From the NCBI RefSeq assembly GCF_028471945.1, contig NZ_CP110128.1, positions 546,501-610,500 of the forward strand: 64,000 nucleotides of DNA. Direction: 5' to 3'. Source of the DNA: Pseudomonas sp. WJP1 (GTDB taxonomy: Bacteria; Pseudomonadota; Gammaproteobacteria; Pseudomonadales; Pseudomonadaceae). The notes below the pieces were generated by a model. The model had not been told where the DNA came from. It ran no database searches and worked only from the letters and a program-made list of their open reading frames with translations. Positions 49,748 through 59,189 of this stretch are shown here, piece by piece. How positions within the stretch are numbered: position 1 is the first letter of the stretch; every line of letters starts with the position of its first letter. Position numbers and translations under genes: made by a program.

Positions 49748-50449
49748 CTAATTTGAAAGAGGGGTAGCATCAAGATGAAACAGTTTTGTTTTGATTTTGC
49801 TGCCCAGCTTTTGGATTACAGTATTTCGAATATTGGCGTAGCTGTCTTCATCAAGATAAGTAATCCACTGGTTGATTTCCGGTGTGCCGATAATTTTATT
49901 AAAGGGCAGTTCCTCGTCGAAGATAGCAATGTCGACGGGGGCGGTCGTGTTGAAGCGAATAACTGATGAAATGACCATTCCGTCTTCGCGGACAATGGTC
50001 AATAGAGGACAAACGGTGGTGATTGTCTGTTTGTCTTTTTTCTCTATCGATTGGATTCTATTCAGTATCGACGAGAGTTTTTCTGAGTTGTCGGGTAACT
50101 GTCTTATTTTAGTAAAGCAGTCTGTAATATCGTCAAGTTGAGTGGCTGATAAATATCTGGATAAGGTAAGTTTTGCAAGGCTTAGCAGGCTCGCTGATTC
50201 AATTTCTGGGGTTTGAGTGCCTTGACTTTTAAGTAACCATGATAGATTGCCCAAGAGTTTTTTATACGAGTGGAACCAAGCGTCTGAGGCAATACCATTT
50301 GGGTTTGAAACCAGATGTGCGAGCAAGCTGGAGTTCAAAATGTCATGTTTGAAGGAGTTGGAGTGCTCTCCAAAAAATAGAGTGATGTTTCCATCAGTAA
50401 TATAGCTGTCTAGTATAGTGTCGGCCATTTTTGTTTTCGCTTTGTGCAT
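49748..50449 (-). CDS. Unknown protein B of an AT-rich paralogous pair
   Basis: A 233-residue protein of unknown function; an alternative ATG at 50428 would give 226 residues (MADTILDSY...). No signal peptide or clear membrane segment is visible. It is AT-rich compared with all neighbours. It shares two spaced blocks with protein A just upstream: W58-F-H-x-Y62 ... L69-S-W71, and YLDEDSYANIRNTVIQKLG at 198-216. It is second in a two-gene unit, 52 bases after A. No ribosome site is strong at either start. A toxin, structural or colonisation role is conceivable but not shown. Confidence 0.72.
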   Translation of the reverse strand: MHKAKTKMADTILDSYITDGNITLFFGEHSNSFKHDILNSSLLAHLVSNPNGIASDAWFHSYKKLLGNLSWLLKSQGTQTPEIESASLLSLAKLTLSRYLSATQLDDITDCFTKIRQLPDNSEKLSSILNRIQSIEKKDKQTITTVCPLLTIVREDGMVISSVIRFNTTAPVDIAIFDEELPFNKIIGTPEINQWITYLDEDSYANIRNTVIQKLGSKIKTKLFHLDATPLSN

Positions 50450-50501
50450 TGTCGTTAAAATAGCTCAAGGGGGCATGAGCTATTGTATTGAAGCGTTCGC
50501 T

Positions 50502-51263
50502 TTACGCCATGTCTGGGATCTCAGCGAGAGCATCTCGCGAAGTTTTGCCGATTTTATCGAGAACGCCTTGACGTATCCCCGCATAACTATCCACATTGAG
50601 GTATACTGCTTGTGCGGCTGTTTTTATTGTTGTTTCCTGGGTGGTCGATTTCCACCAGAGAATCCCTCTGCTGCTTTCGCTTACATTCAGGCTATTGCAG
50701 TTAAGAATCATCATCGGGTAGCCTTCCTTGGTCTCCCAAATCGGCGACATGTCGAACTTTGCGTCAGCTCCGAGATTGGCTGTGCTGTTATAAATGTTAA
50801 CCAGACCATCACTATTTTTAATTTTTGCTACGCCTTTTCCGGCCATATCTGCCAGTTTTGAAATGTTGGCGCCTACAAGGCCTTGCAATACGTACAGAGC
50901 CACGGTGTCCATGGTCAAGCCACTGCGTCTAATCGTCTGTTCCTTGAGCTGGGATGCTTGAATAACCCAGCCGAGCTTTTGCATGGTTTCGACGTAGTAC
51001 TTATACCATTGGTACAGCTCTTTTTGTGGGTCGTAAAGTTTGGTGGCGGCATTTTGTACCAATTGCTTGCAGTTGTTGACGTCTTTACGGTTTTGTATGC
51101 TAACGCCCTCCATGAAGAGGTTGATCATTTCTTTTCCAACAGTGCCGCTTGACTTACTTGGGTCAATGGGAAGCTCAGGTGCGAAAGCTCGAATGGATGG
51201 CGTGCTGGTTACAGGCAGAGCAGGCAGGGAATCCAGGAATTCAAGTCGCTGTTCGATGTGCAT
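50502..51263 (-). CDS. Unknown protein A of an AT-rich paralogous pair
   Basis: A 253-residue protein of unknown function. The N-terminal 45 residues are Pro/Ser-rich. A helical middle holds W86-Y-K-x-Y90 ... L97-G-W99. The last third is predicted mixed/beta and ends in YLNVDSYAGIRQGVLDKIG (221-239). Both blocks recur in protein B with the same spacing. AAGGA lies nine bases before the ATG. The gene is AT-rich and flanked by a 224-base upstream region with a palindrome. No signal peptide or catalytic motif is seen. Confidence 0.78.
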   Translation of the reverse strand: MHIEQRLEFLDSLPALPVTSTPSIRAFAPELPIDPSKSSGTVGKEMINLFMEGVSIQNRKDVNNCKQLVQNAATKLYDPQKELYQWYKYYVETMQKLGWVIQASQLKEQTIRRSGLTMDTVALYVLQGLVGANISKLADMAGKGVAKIKNSDGLVNIYNSTANLGADAKFDMSPIWETKEGYPMMILNCNSLNVSESSRGILWWKSTTQETTIKTAAQAVYLNVDSYAGIRQGVLDKIGKTSRDALAEIPDMA

Positions 51264-51286
51264 GTCTATAGTCCTTTATATTTGAG

Positions 51287-51297
51287 CAGACGGTCTG
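51287..51297 (-). promoter_or_regulatory. Palindrome CAGACGGTCTG upstream of the AT-rich pair
   Basis: An 11-base palindrome with one central base, 24 bases before the start of gene A and followed by a further GTCTGTGG. It lies in the AT-rich leader and could be an operator. The remainder of 51264-51487 shows no gene. Confidence 0.3.
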
Positions 51298-51487
51298 TCT
51301 GTGGGGTTAATATAAAGAACTGAGGTTTGGCGTCTAGCAGTCGTTTGTAACTTTATGCTGTTAGTTTTGGCTGCAGGTTAATAGATAAAGAAAGGGACTT
51401 GTTGAAGTTTGATTCAATATGGCTTTTCAGCTATTACAGGACGTTCAGGATGCCCGCTTTATCAGCATGTGAGAGTTGAACTTGGTT

Positions 51488-52393
51488 TTACCACTCCTGC
51501 GCTTGGCCAGACAGCCGAGCTTCCTCTTGCAACCAAGCGAAAAATGCCCGAACCGGCGGATGCCGCTCGCGTCCAGGCACGCACAGTGCGCTGTAACCGG
51601 CGCCATCCACCTGCACTTCGCCCCGATAAGGCAGCAGCAATCCACTGGCGACGCTTTCTGACACCAGAATATTGCTCGCCAGCACCAGACCTTGCCCGGC
51701 AATCGCCGCTTGCAGGGCGTAATGCTCTTCATCGTATTCGCGCACGGTGGGCTGACCCGCCAGCCAAGCCTCGCCGGACTGCGTACACCAAGCTTCCCAA
51801 CCATGGGCGTAGAGTTTGGAGTTGTGCCAGCGCACGCTGATCAGCGTAGGCGTGTGGTGGGCCGCCAAGGTTACTTGCCCGGGCGAGCCGTACACGCCAA
51901 ACGACTCGTCGAACAGGCAAAGGCCATACAGATTCGGATAGTCATCGAGGCTGTAGCGCACTACCAGGTCGACACTGGCGTCCTGATGCAGATCGATGAC
52001 CTCGCAATGGGTGTCCAGGCGCAGGCTGATGTTCGGGTGTCGGGCATAGAAACGCCCCAGGCGCGGCACCAGCCACAGGGCGGCAAAGGCGGCGGTGGTG
52101 GAGATGGTCAGGTTCGTGCCGCTGCGGTGGGGGCGCAGGGTGTCGACGCTTTGCGCCACTTCCAGGAAAGCGCCGTGCAGGCTGTGGAACAATCGCTCGC
52201 CGCCTTCGGTCAGGCGTACCTGGCGCGGCAGCCGCTCAAACAGCTGCACGCCGAGCCAGGTTTCCAGCGAGCGGATCTGATGGGATACCGCCGTTGGAGT
52301 GACCGACAGTTCTTCGGCGGCGGCCTTGAAGCTCAGCAGGCGTGAGGCGGATTCAAAAGCACGCAGGGCGGTCAATGGCAACGAGGCGAACAT
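51488..52393 (-). CDS. LysR-family regulator, divergent from azoreductase
   Basis: A 301-residue LysR-type regulator: helix-turn-helix in the first 60 residues ([20 protein letters not shown], then [16 protein letters not shown]) and a GcvA-like co-inducer domain. It is divergent from the azoreductase-SMR-lipase genes, with a 120-base gap. It is therefore the likely regulator of those genes or of itself. The effector is unknown. Confidence 0.92.
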   Translation of the reverse strand: MFASLPLTALRAFESASRLLSFKAAAEELSVTPTAVSHQIRSLETWLGVQLFERLPRQVRLTEGGERLFHSLHGAFLEVAQSVDTLRPHRSGTNLTISTTAAFAALWLVPRLGRFYARHPNISLRLDTHCEVIDLHQDASVDLVVRYSLDDYPNLYGLCLFDESFGVYGSPGQVTLAAHHTPTLISVRWHNSKLYAHGWEAWCTQSGEAWLAGQPTVREYDEEHYALQAAIAGQGLVLASNILVSESVASGLLLPYRGEVQVDGAGYSALCVPGRERHPPVRAFFAWLQEEARLSGQAQEW

Positions 52394-52513
52394 GACGACT
52401 CCACGGATGAAATGGATTCATCCAGACTGATTTTTGTTCAGTTGAAGGGGGACAGCGCTGAGCTCCAAGCTGCAAGCCACCAGCAGTTTGAGTTTAGTCC
52501 CAAGGAGAGTCAG

Positions 52514-53152
52514 ATGAGCACAGTTCTTGCGATTCATGCCAGCCCACGTGGTGAGCGTTCGCACTCCCGGCGTTTGGCCGAAGTCTTTCTGTCGGCCTGG
52601 CAGGCCCGTCACCCGCAATCGAAGCTGACCCGTCGCGAAGTCGGCCGGGCATTGATTCCACCGGTCAACGAGGCGTTCGTCGCCGCCGCGTTCTATCCCC
52701 AACCCGATGCACGACCGCTGTCGATGCAAGCGGACCTGGCGTTCAGCGACACGCTGGTCGGCGAGTTGCTTGGGCATGACCTGCTGGTTGTTTCCACGCC
52801 GATGCACAACTTCAGCGTGCCAAGCGGCTTGAAAGCCTGGATCGACCAGATCGTTCGGCTCGGGCTGACCTTCAATCACACCCTGGATAACGGTATCGCG
52901 CAGTACGAGCCACTGGTGCTGGGAAAAAAAGCCTTGATCGTGACCAGTCGCGGCGGTTTCGGGTTTGGCCCGGGGGGCGAGCTGGAGGCCATGAACCATG
53001 CGGATACGCTTTTACGCACGGCGTTGGGTTTCATCGGCATCACCGATGTCACCGTGGTCGCCGCCGAAGGCGAAGAGTCCGAGGCGCGTACCTTCGATGT
53101 CTCTGCCGCCGAAGCGGAGCAGCGCTTGTTGGCCCTGGCCAGGGAGTTCTAG
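52514..53152 (+). CDS. FMN-dependent NADH-azoreductase-like quinone reductase
   Basis: A 212-residue flavodoxin-fold protein of the AzoR group, which uses NAD(P)H and FMN to reduce quinones and azo compounds. It starts [20 protein letters not shown], the FMN phosphate loop. It contains [18 protein letters not shown], matching the conserved AzoR active-site stretch, and [19 protein letters not shown] lies upstream of the ATG. Its TAG stop abuts the ATG of the SMR gene. Confidence 0.92.
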   Translation: MSTVLAIHASPRGERSHSRRLAEVFLSAWQARHPQSKLTRREVGRALIPPVNEAFVAAAFYPQPDARPLSMQADLAFSDTLVGELLGHDLLVVSTPMHNFSVPSGLKAWIDQIVRLGLTFNHTLDNGIAQYEPLVLGKKALIVTSRGGFGFGPGGELEAMNHADTLLRTALGFIGITDVTVVAAEGEESEARTFDVSAAEAEQRLLALAREF

Positions 53153-53458
53153 ATGGCCTGGCTGTTTTTGCTGATCGCCGCCGGGTTCGAAGTCACCTTC
53201 GCCATGGGCATGAAGTATGCCGAGGGCTTCACCCGGCTCTGGCCATCGCTGATGACCATCGTCGCGGCGGTGGGCGGGATCTACTTCCTGACCCTGGCCA
53301 TGCGCGAACTGCCGGTGAGCATCGCCTACCCGATCTGGACCGCCATCGGATCGCTGGGCACGGTGTTACTTGGCTTTGCCTTGCTCGGTGAGAGTCTGAC
53401 CGCGGTCAAGCTGCTGTCGGTCGGGCTGATCGTGGCGGGTGTGGTGGGGCTGAAGTAG
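53153..53458 (+). CDS. Small multidrug resistance family exporter, SugE/Gdx-like
   Basis: A 101-residue four-helix membrane protein of the SMR family. Glu13 in GFEVTFA is the essential proton/substrate residue. The pattern ...MKYAEGFTRLWPS is closer to SugE/Gdx (guanidinium exporters) than to EmrE. It is a single gene rather than a pair. No guanidine riboswitch was recognised upstream, as it begins directly after the azoreductase stop. Co-transcribed with the azoreductase. Confidence 0.9.
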   Translation: MAWLFLLIAAGFEVTFAMGMKYAEGFTRLWPSLMTIVAAVGGIYFLTLAMRELPVSIAYPIWTAIGSLGTVLLGFALLGESLTAVKLLSVGLIVAGVVGLK

Positions 53459-53565
53459 GGCGGATGTCCTAGACTGGTCGTCGGTTTGTCATGTTCGCTG
53501 GCGAAGCTTGGCGGATGTCTTGCAACCGCCAGGCGTCACCTCACCATTCACAAGGATGTTCGCCC

Positions 53566-54456
53566 ATGTCGCAAGGTTCGGCCACGCGTTATCCGCTGGT
53601 GCTGGTCCCGGGAATGCTCGGGTTTGTCCGTCTGGTGCTCTATCCGTACTGGTACGGGATCGCCGAGGCCTTGCGCCGTGGTGGTGCGGTGGTGTTTGCG
53701 GTGCAGGTTTCGCCGCTCAACTCCTGCGAAGTGCGCGGTGAGCAATTGCTGGCGCGGATTGAAGAGATTCTGCGCCAGACCGGTGCCGGGAAGGTCAACC
53801 TGATCGGCCACAGCCAGGGCTCGCTCACCGCCCGCTACGCGGCGGCCAAACGCCCGGACCTGGTCGCCTCGGTGACCTCGGTTGCGGGGCCCAACCATGG
53901 TTCGGAACTGGCCGATTATCTGCACCAACACTATCCGCATGGCAGTGCCATGGGGCTGCTGGTGAGCTTTTTGGTACGGTGCGTCGCGGCGCTGATGAGC
54001 CTGCTGGAAACCGGCTATCGCGGACCGAAATTGCCGGTGGATATCCATGCCTCCCATCATTCGCTCACCACTGAAGGCGTGGCGCTGTTCAATCAACGTT
54101 ATCCACAGGGGCTGCCCGACACCTGGGGCGGGCACGGACCGGAAGAGGTGAACGGCGTGCGCTACTACTCCTGGTCCGGCACCTTGCAGCCGGGAAAGAC
54201 TGATCGCGGGCGCAACCTGTTCGATGGCACCAACCGCAGTTGCCGGTTGTTCGCCCGGACCTTCGTGCGCGAGGCCGGGCATTGCGACGGGATGGTCGGG
54301 CGTTACAGCTCGCACCTGGGGACAGTGATTGGCGATGAGTATCCGCTGGACCATTTCGACATCGTCAATCAGTCGTTGGGACTGGTGGGGAAGGGGGCGG
54401 AGCCGATCCGGTTGTTTGTCGAGCATGCTGCGCGGCTAAAAGCGGCAGGCCTGTAA
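53566..54456 (+). CDS. Triacylglycerol lipase-like alpha/beta hydrolase
   Basis: A 296-residue hydrolase of the Pseudomonas family I lipases. The nucleophile is Ser83 in GHSQG. The C-terminal HCDGMVGRYSSHLGTVIGDEY then PLDHFDIVNQ contains the expected Asp and His. The oxyanion region VLVPGMLGF is near the N-terminus. Unlike LipA/LipC, it has no signal peptide, no lipase foldase gene beside it and few Cys, so it appears to be cytoplasmic or exported by another route. CAAGGA precedes the ATG. It lies 107 bases after the SMR gene. Confidence 0.88.
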   Translation: MSQGSATRYPLVLVPGMLGFVRLVLYPYWYGIAEALRRGGAVVFAVQVSPLNSCEVRGEQLLARIEEILRQTGAGKVNLIGHSQGSLTARYAAAKRPDLVASVTSVAGPNHGSELADYLHQHYPHGSAMGLLVSFLVRCVAALMSLLETGYRGPKLPVDIHASHHSLTTEGVALFNQRYPQGLPDTWGGHGPEEVNGVRYYSWSGTLQPGKTDRGRNLFDGTNRSCRLFARTFVREAGHCDGMVGRYSSHLGTVIGDEYPLDHFDIVNQSLGLVGKGAEPIRLFVEHAARLKAAGL

Positions 54457-54460
54457 GTGA

Positions 54461-55348
54461 TCAGGCAAGGCTGACCTTGCGGCCCAGCACGGTGGTCCAG
54501 CGCTCGGAAAGAATCACCCCGCCCAACGTCAACAACCCGCCCACCAGGTGGTACATCGCCAACTGCTCGTGCAGCACCACCGCCGCAATCAGCGCGGTAA
54601 TCAACGGCAGCAAATTGAAGAACAGCGTGGTCCGGCTCGGCCCCAAACGCACCACGGCTTGCATCCAGGCCAGCGGTGCGACCATCGAGGCCAGCAGGCA
54701 GGCGTAAAGCACCAACGGAATATTGTGCAGGGTCGGGCCGATTTTCGGTGAGGCGAGAAACAGCGGAAACAACACCACCACCGCCACCAGCACCTGCAGA
54801 TACAGCAACACCAAGGGTGGTAAACGCAGCTGCCATTTTTTCAGCAAAGTGCTGTAGATCGCATAGGCCAGGGTGGCGATCATCATCATCGCGTCGCCCA
54901 GGTTCACCCCATGCTCCAGCAGCACGCCAAGGCTGCCGGACGAGACCACCACCAACACCCCGGCAAACGACAGCACCGCACCCGCCAGTGCGCCGAGGGT
55001 CAGGCGTTGGCCGAGGCTGATGATCGCCATGGCCAGCGACATCAGCGGCATCAGCGACAGGATGATGCCCATGTTGGTCGCGGAGGTCAGGCTCGCGGCG
55101 AAGTACGCCAGGCTTTGGTAAACCGCCATGCCGAGCACACCGAGGACAAAGATCTTGCCCAGGTTCGGGCGAATCGACGGCCAGTGGGCAATCACCGGTT
55201 TGAGCATGAAGGGCGTGAACAACAACCCGGCCAGCAGCCAGCGGTAAAAACCGATCTCGGCGGGGTAGATCGCCCCGGCCGACATTTTGGTGATCACGGT
55301 GTTGCCGGCCCAGATGAAAATGGCCAGCAGGGGATAAGCGTATTGCAT
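54461..55348 (-). CDS. EamA/DMT-family transporter
   Basis: A 295-residue membrane protein with ten hydrophobic segments in two EamA repeats, typical of drug/metabolite transporters. Its start MQYAYPLLAIFIWAGNTVIT is characteristic. The substrate is unknown. It is divergent from the AraC-type gene with a 95-base gap, suggesting control by that regulator. Convergent with the lipase, with only four bases between stops. Confidence 0.9.
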   Translation of the reverse strand: MQYAYPLLAIFIWAGNTVITKMSAGAIYPAEIGFYRWLLAGLLFTPFMLKPVIAHWPSIRPNLGKIFVLGVLGMAVYQSLAYFAASLTSATNMGIILSLMPLMSLAMAIISLGQRLTLGALAGAVLSFAGVLVVVSSGSLGVLLEHGVNLGDAMMMIATLAYAIYSTLLKKWQLRLPPLVLLYLQVLVAVVVLFPLFLASPKIGPTLHNIPLVLYACLLASMVAPLAWMQAVVRLGPSRTTLFFNLLPLITALIAAVVLHEQLAMYHLVGGLLTLGGVILSERWTTVLGRKVSLA

Positions 55349-55443
55349 GGGAAAAACCAGAACGTTAATGAGGGGCGATTATCCCTTGTCTGGATACAGG
55401 CCTATACTTCGATCCAGACAACCCGCCCCTGATTCCGGACAGC

Positions 55444-56232
55444 ATGACCAGTAAACACATCGACCTGCTGGATTTCACTGAGCTGCCCGCCCCGGTGTAT
55501 TTCCGCTACGCCGATTTTGATGCACACCGTTTTGCCTCGGCGCATCGCCACCCCTGGGGCACGCTGGAGTATTCGGCCCACGGCGTGCTGCACATGGAAA
55601 TCGGCGGCAGTCGCTTCATGTCACCGCCGCAATACGCGGTATGGGTGCCCCCCGAGACCGAGCACAGCTTCTACAGCAACCAGCCGATCAATTATCGCGC
55701 GGTCTGCCTGGCGCCCACCCTGTGCGCTGATCTGCCGCAAGAGGCCTGCACACTGGCCATCAGCGACATTCTCAAGGCTATCCTCAAGGACTTTGCCGCC
55801 CGGGACGTGAAGATCCCCGAGCAAGCCGCGGACAAGCGTCTGGCCCAGGTATTGGTGGATCAACTGCAGCAAGCGCCAGTGCAGGAGTGTTATCTGCCCT
55901 ACGCCAGCAGTTACCGATTGCTTGGCATTCTGGAGGCGCTGCAGGCCGAGCCTGGGGATAACCGGCCACTGGCGGACTGGGCCGCGCAGATTCATGTCAG
56001 CGAACGCACACTGGCGCGACAGTTTGTCCGCGAGTTGGGTATGAGTTTCGGTGAATGGCGCCAACGCCTGCGCTTTCTGACGGCGATCGAAGCCTTGGAC
56101 AGCCACCGCAGTATCCAGGACGTCGCCTTCGATTTGGGCTACAGCACCGGCTCGGCCTTCATCGCCATGTTCCAGCGCCAGGCCGGGTGTACGCCGGAGC
56201 AGTATCGACGCAGCCACCTGGAGACAAGATGA
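55444..56232 (+). CDS. AraC-family regulator
   Basis: A 262-residue regulator: a cupin sensor domain (HRHPWGTLEYSAHGVLHMEIGG, then WVPPETEHSF) and a C-terminal pair of helix-turn-helices (ADWAAQIHVSERTLARQF and SIQDVAFDLGYSTGSAF). It is divergent from the EamA transporter and is its likely regulator. The signal is unknown. Confidence 0.92.
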   Translation: MTSKHIDLLDFTELPAPVYFRYADFDAHRFASAHRHPWGTLEYSAHGVLHMEIGGSRFMSPPQYAVWVPPETEHSFYSNQPINYRAVCLAPTLCADLPQEACTLAISDILKAILKDFAARDVKIPEQAADKRLAQVLVDQLQQAPVQECYLPYASSYRLLGILEALQAEPGDNRPLADWAAQIHVSERTLARQFVRELGMSFGEWRQRLRFLTAIEALDSHRSIQDVAFDLGYSTGSAFIAMFQRQAGCTPEQYRRSHLETR

Positions 56233-56304
56233 AGGTGTAACAGGTGTTGTCTACACTCCAGAGCAAGGCCGTTCCCCTCGGTGCGGCAATAAGGAGAAAA
56301 CTCC

Positions 56305-56610
56305 ATGAAGATGCTGCGTGCCCCTTTGCTGATGATCGGTTTGCTCCTGTGCTCCCAAGGCTTTGCCGCCACTGACCAACAGAACAAGATGACCACCTGC
56401 AACGCCGACGCCACGGCCAAAAGCCTCAAGGGCGATGAGCGCAAAGCCTTCATGAGCAATTGCCTCAAGGCGGCGCCAGCGGCCAATGACGCCAAGGCCT
56501 TGACCCCACAGCAGGAGAAGATGAAAACCTGCAATGCCGACGCCGCGACCAAGGCCCTCAAGGGTGATGAGCGCAAGGCGTTCATGAGTGACTGCCTGAA
56601 GAAAAAATAA
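56305..56610 (+). CDS. PsiF-repeat exported protein
   Basis: A 101-residue exported protein with a signal peptide to GFAA-TDQQ and two copies of the PsiF repeat, KMTTCNADATAKSLKGDERKAFMSNCLK and its twin with two conserved Cys each. E. coli PsiF is phosphate-starvation-inducible; the function is unknown. AAGGAG lies seven bases before the ATG. Confidence 0.92.
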   Translation: MKMLRAPLLMIGLLLCSQGFAATDQQNKMTTCNADATAKSLKGDERKAFMSNCLKAAPAANDAKALTPQQEKMKTCNADAATKALKGDERKAFMSDCLKKK

Positions 56611-56777
56611 ACATGGGGCCGGGAAATATGGAGGCTGCGAGAGCCTTTTCGCGAGCATGCAAGGGCTGGGCAAAAACCGAGTGGCCCCCGACAAAGGTCG
56701 ACCCACACAATTCCTAGTGCTGACACCGGATCGCTGGCAGACTGCCAATCCTTTTACGCCGTTCGTTTTGAGGCTGT

Positions 56778-57791
56778 ATGCCAACGTTTTCTCAACGCCA
56801 AGTTTTGCTGGTCATCAGCTGGGTCATCATTTTCGGCGGACTGCTGCTGGTGATTCCGCTGCGGTTGCTGCCCAGCCTGCTGGCCGGGCTGCTGGTGTTC
56901 GAACTGGTCAACATGCTCACCCCACAGTTGCAACGGCTGATCGAAGGACGGCGTGCGCGTTGGCTCGCGGTGGCATTGCTGGGGACTTTGATTGTCAGTG
57001 TGTTGGCGCTGATCTTTGCCGGCGCCATCAGTTTTCTGCTGCACGAAGCGGAAAACCCCGGCGCCTCCCTCGACAAGTTCATGGGCGTAGTCGATCGCGC
57101 GCGCGGTCAGCTGCCACCCTTCATCGATGCCTACCTGCCCGCCAGTGCCGCCGAGTTCCGCGTGGCGATCGGCGAGTGGATCAGTAAACACCTCAGTGAC
57201 TTGCAGCTCGTAGGCAAGGACGCTGCGCACATGTTCGTGACGTTGCTGATCGGCATGGTGTTGGGCGCGATCATTGCCTTGCAGCGCATTCCGGACCTGA
57301 CCAAACGCAAACCGCTGGCCGCGGCGCTGTTCGACCGCCTGCACTTGCTGGTGCAAGCGTTTCGCAACATCGTGTTCGCCCAGATCAAGATTTCCCTGCT
57401 CAACACGTTCTTTACCGGGATATTCCTGGCCGTGGTGCTGCCGATGTTCGGCATCAAGCTGCCACTGACCAAGACCCTGATCGTGCTGACCTTCCTGCTC
57501 GGCCTGTTGCCGGTGATCGGCAACCTGATGTCGAACACCCTGATCACCATTGTCGGCCTGTCGTTGTCGATCTGGGTGGCGATGGCCGCGCTGGGCTATC
57601 TGATTGTCATCCACAAGCTCGAGTATTTTCTCAACGCGCGGATCGTTGGCGGGCAGATCAGTGCCAAGTCGTGGGAGTTGCTCTTGGCAATGCTGGTGTT
57701 CGAAGCCGCGTTCGGCCTGCCGGGGGTGGTGGCAGGACCGATTTATTACGCGTACCTGAAGAGCGAGTTGAAGCAGGTGGGGATGGTTTGA
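56778..57791 (+). CDS. AI-2E/PerM-family membrane protein
   Basis: A 337-residue protein of the AI-2E (PerM) transporter family with about seven to eight hydrophobic segments. The central polar region (about 85-150) and the C-terminal GGQISAKSWELLLAMLVFEAAFGLPGVVAGPIYYAY match the family. Members have been linked to autoinducer export or Na+/H+ exchange; the substrate is not clear here. Convergent with the Hsp70 gene across a REP doublet. Confidence 0.9.
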   Translation: MPTFSQRQVLLVISWVIIFGGLLLVIPLRLLPSLLAGLLVFELVNMLTPQLQRLIEGRRARWLAVALLGTLIVSVLALIFAGAISFLLHEAENPGASLDKFMGVVDRARGQLPPFIDAYLPASAAEFRVAIGEWISKHLSDLQLVGKDAAHMFVTLLIGMVLGAIIALQRIPDLTKRKPLAAALFDRLHLLVQAFRNIVFAQIKISLLNTFFTGIFLAVVLPMFGIKLPLTKTLIVLTFLLGLLPVIGNLMSNTLITIVGLSLSIWVAMAALGYLIVIHKLEYFLNARIVGGQISAKSWELLLAMLVFEAAFGLPGVVAGPIYYAYLKSELKQVGMV

Positions 57792-57820
57792 TCAGGTACA
57801 TATAGTGCCTGATTCGACGC

Positions 57821-57897
57821 CATCGCGAGCAGGCTCGCTCCCACATTAGTCCTGAGTATTCAGGCCCATTGTGGGAGCGAGCCTGCTCGCGAATGGC
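57821..57897. repeat. REP doublet 11
   Basis: CCATCGCGAGCAGGCTCGCT and its mirror AGCGAGCCTGCTCGCGAATG lie between two convergent genes. Confidence 0.9.
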
Positions 57898-57914
57898 CGC
57901 ACCAAGGTTTCGGA

Positions 57915-59189
57915 TCAGTCCATTGAACCGTAACGCTTGGCCGCCTCGATCGCCAAACCACTGCCGATGCTGCCAAAGATATTCCCTTCCACATGCCGCG
58001 CATTCGGCAACATCGCCGACACGCTGTTGCGCAGCGCCGGAATACCACTCGAACCACCGGTGAAGAACACCGTGTCCACCTGATCGACCCGCACGTCGGC
58101 GTCTGCCAGCAACCGGCTGACGCTGTTTCGCACACGCTCCAGCAGATTGTCGATGGCCGATTCGAACAATGCCCGGCTCAACTCCACGCTCAATCCGGGT
58201 TCGATGCGGTCCAGAGGGACAATACGGCTGTCGACATGGGTCAGTTCGATCTTGGTTTCTTCGGTCAGCATGGCCAGCCAGTGCCCGGCGCGCTGCTCGA
58301 TCAGCTTGAACAGGCGGTCGATGCCACCGGTGTCTTCGATGTCGTAGCGCATGCTGCCCAGGGCCAGCTGGGACTTCTGCGAATACACCGAGTTGATGGT
58401 GTGCCAGGTCGCCAGGTTCATGTGATGGCTGGTCGGCATGTAGGCACCGCTCTTCATCCGGCTGCCGTAGCCGAACAGTGGCATCAGGCCCTGCAAGCTC
58501 AACTGCTTGTCGAAGTCGGTCCCGCCGATGTGCACACCGCCGGTGGCGAGGATGTCATCCTGGCGGTTATCCACACCCCGACGCTCTGGCGACAGGCGCA
58601 CCAGCGAGAAGTCGGAGGTACCACCGCCGATGTCGACGATCAGTACCAGCTCTTCCTTCTCGATGGTCGACTCGTAGTCGAACGCGGCGGCAATCGGTTC
58701 GAACTGGAAGGACACTTCCTTGAAACCGATCTTGCGCGCAACGTCCACCAGGGTGTCTTCGGCCTCTTTGTCGGCCATCGGATCATCGTCGACGAAGAAC
58801 ACAGGGCGGCCCAGCACCACTTCTTCGAACTCCCGACCGGCGGCGACTTCGGCACGGCTCTTGAGCTGACCGATGAAGAGGCCCAGCAGGTCCTTGAACG
58901 GCATCGCCGTGCCAAGAACACTGGTGTCGTGCTTGATCAGTTTGGAGCCCAGCAGGCTCTTGAGCGAGCGCATCAGGCGGCCTTCATACCCTTCCAGGTA
59001 CTCGTGCAGCGCCAGTCGACCGTACACCGGGCGGCGTTCTTCGAGGTTGAAGAAGACCACCGAGGGCAAGGTGATCTTGTCATCCTCCAGCGCAATCAGC
59101 GTTTCCATGCCGGGGCGCAGCCAACCGACGGTGGAGTTGGACGTGCCAAAGTCGATACCTACGGCACGGGCTGGAGATGCGTTTTTCAT
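57915..59189 (-). CDS. YegD-type Hsp70-family protein
   Basis: A 424-residue Hsp70/actin-fold ATPase. Phosphate and adenosine motifs are present: IDFGTSNSTVGWL (residues about 11-24), VDIGGGTSDFSLVRL and FFTGGSSGIPALRNSV. No DnaK substrate-binding domain or C-terminal lid is encoded, as in E. coli YegD. It lies divergent from cbpA-cbpM across a 297-base gap. Whether CbpA serves this protein is unknown. Confidence 0.92.
   Translation of the reverse strand: MKNASPARAVGIDFGTSNSTVGWLRPGMETLIALEDDKITLPSVVFFNLEERRPVYGRLALHEYLEGYEGRLMRSLKSLLGSKLIKHDTSVLGTAMPFKDLLGLFIGQLKSRAEVAAGREFEEVVLGRPVFFVDDDPMADKEAEDTLVDVARKIGFKEVSFQFEPIAAAFDYESTIEKEELVLIVDIGGGTSDFSLVRLSPERRGVDNRQDDILATGGVHIGGTDFDKQLSLQGLMPLFGYGSRMKSGAYMPTSHHMNLATWHTINSVYSQKSQLALGSMRYDIEDTGGIDRLFKLIEQRAGHWLAMLTEETKIELTHVDSRIVPLDRIEPGLSVELSRALFESAIDNLLERVRNSVSRLLADADVRVDQVDTVFFTGGSSGIPALRNSVSAMLPNARHVEGNIFGSIGSGLAIEAAKRYGSMD

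Noticed and set aside
53153..53458. Guanidine riboswitch upstream of the SMR gene
   Set aside because: The SMR start directly follows the azoreductase stop, and no guanidine-type structure was recognised before the azoreductase gene.
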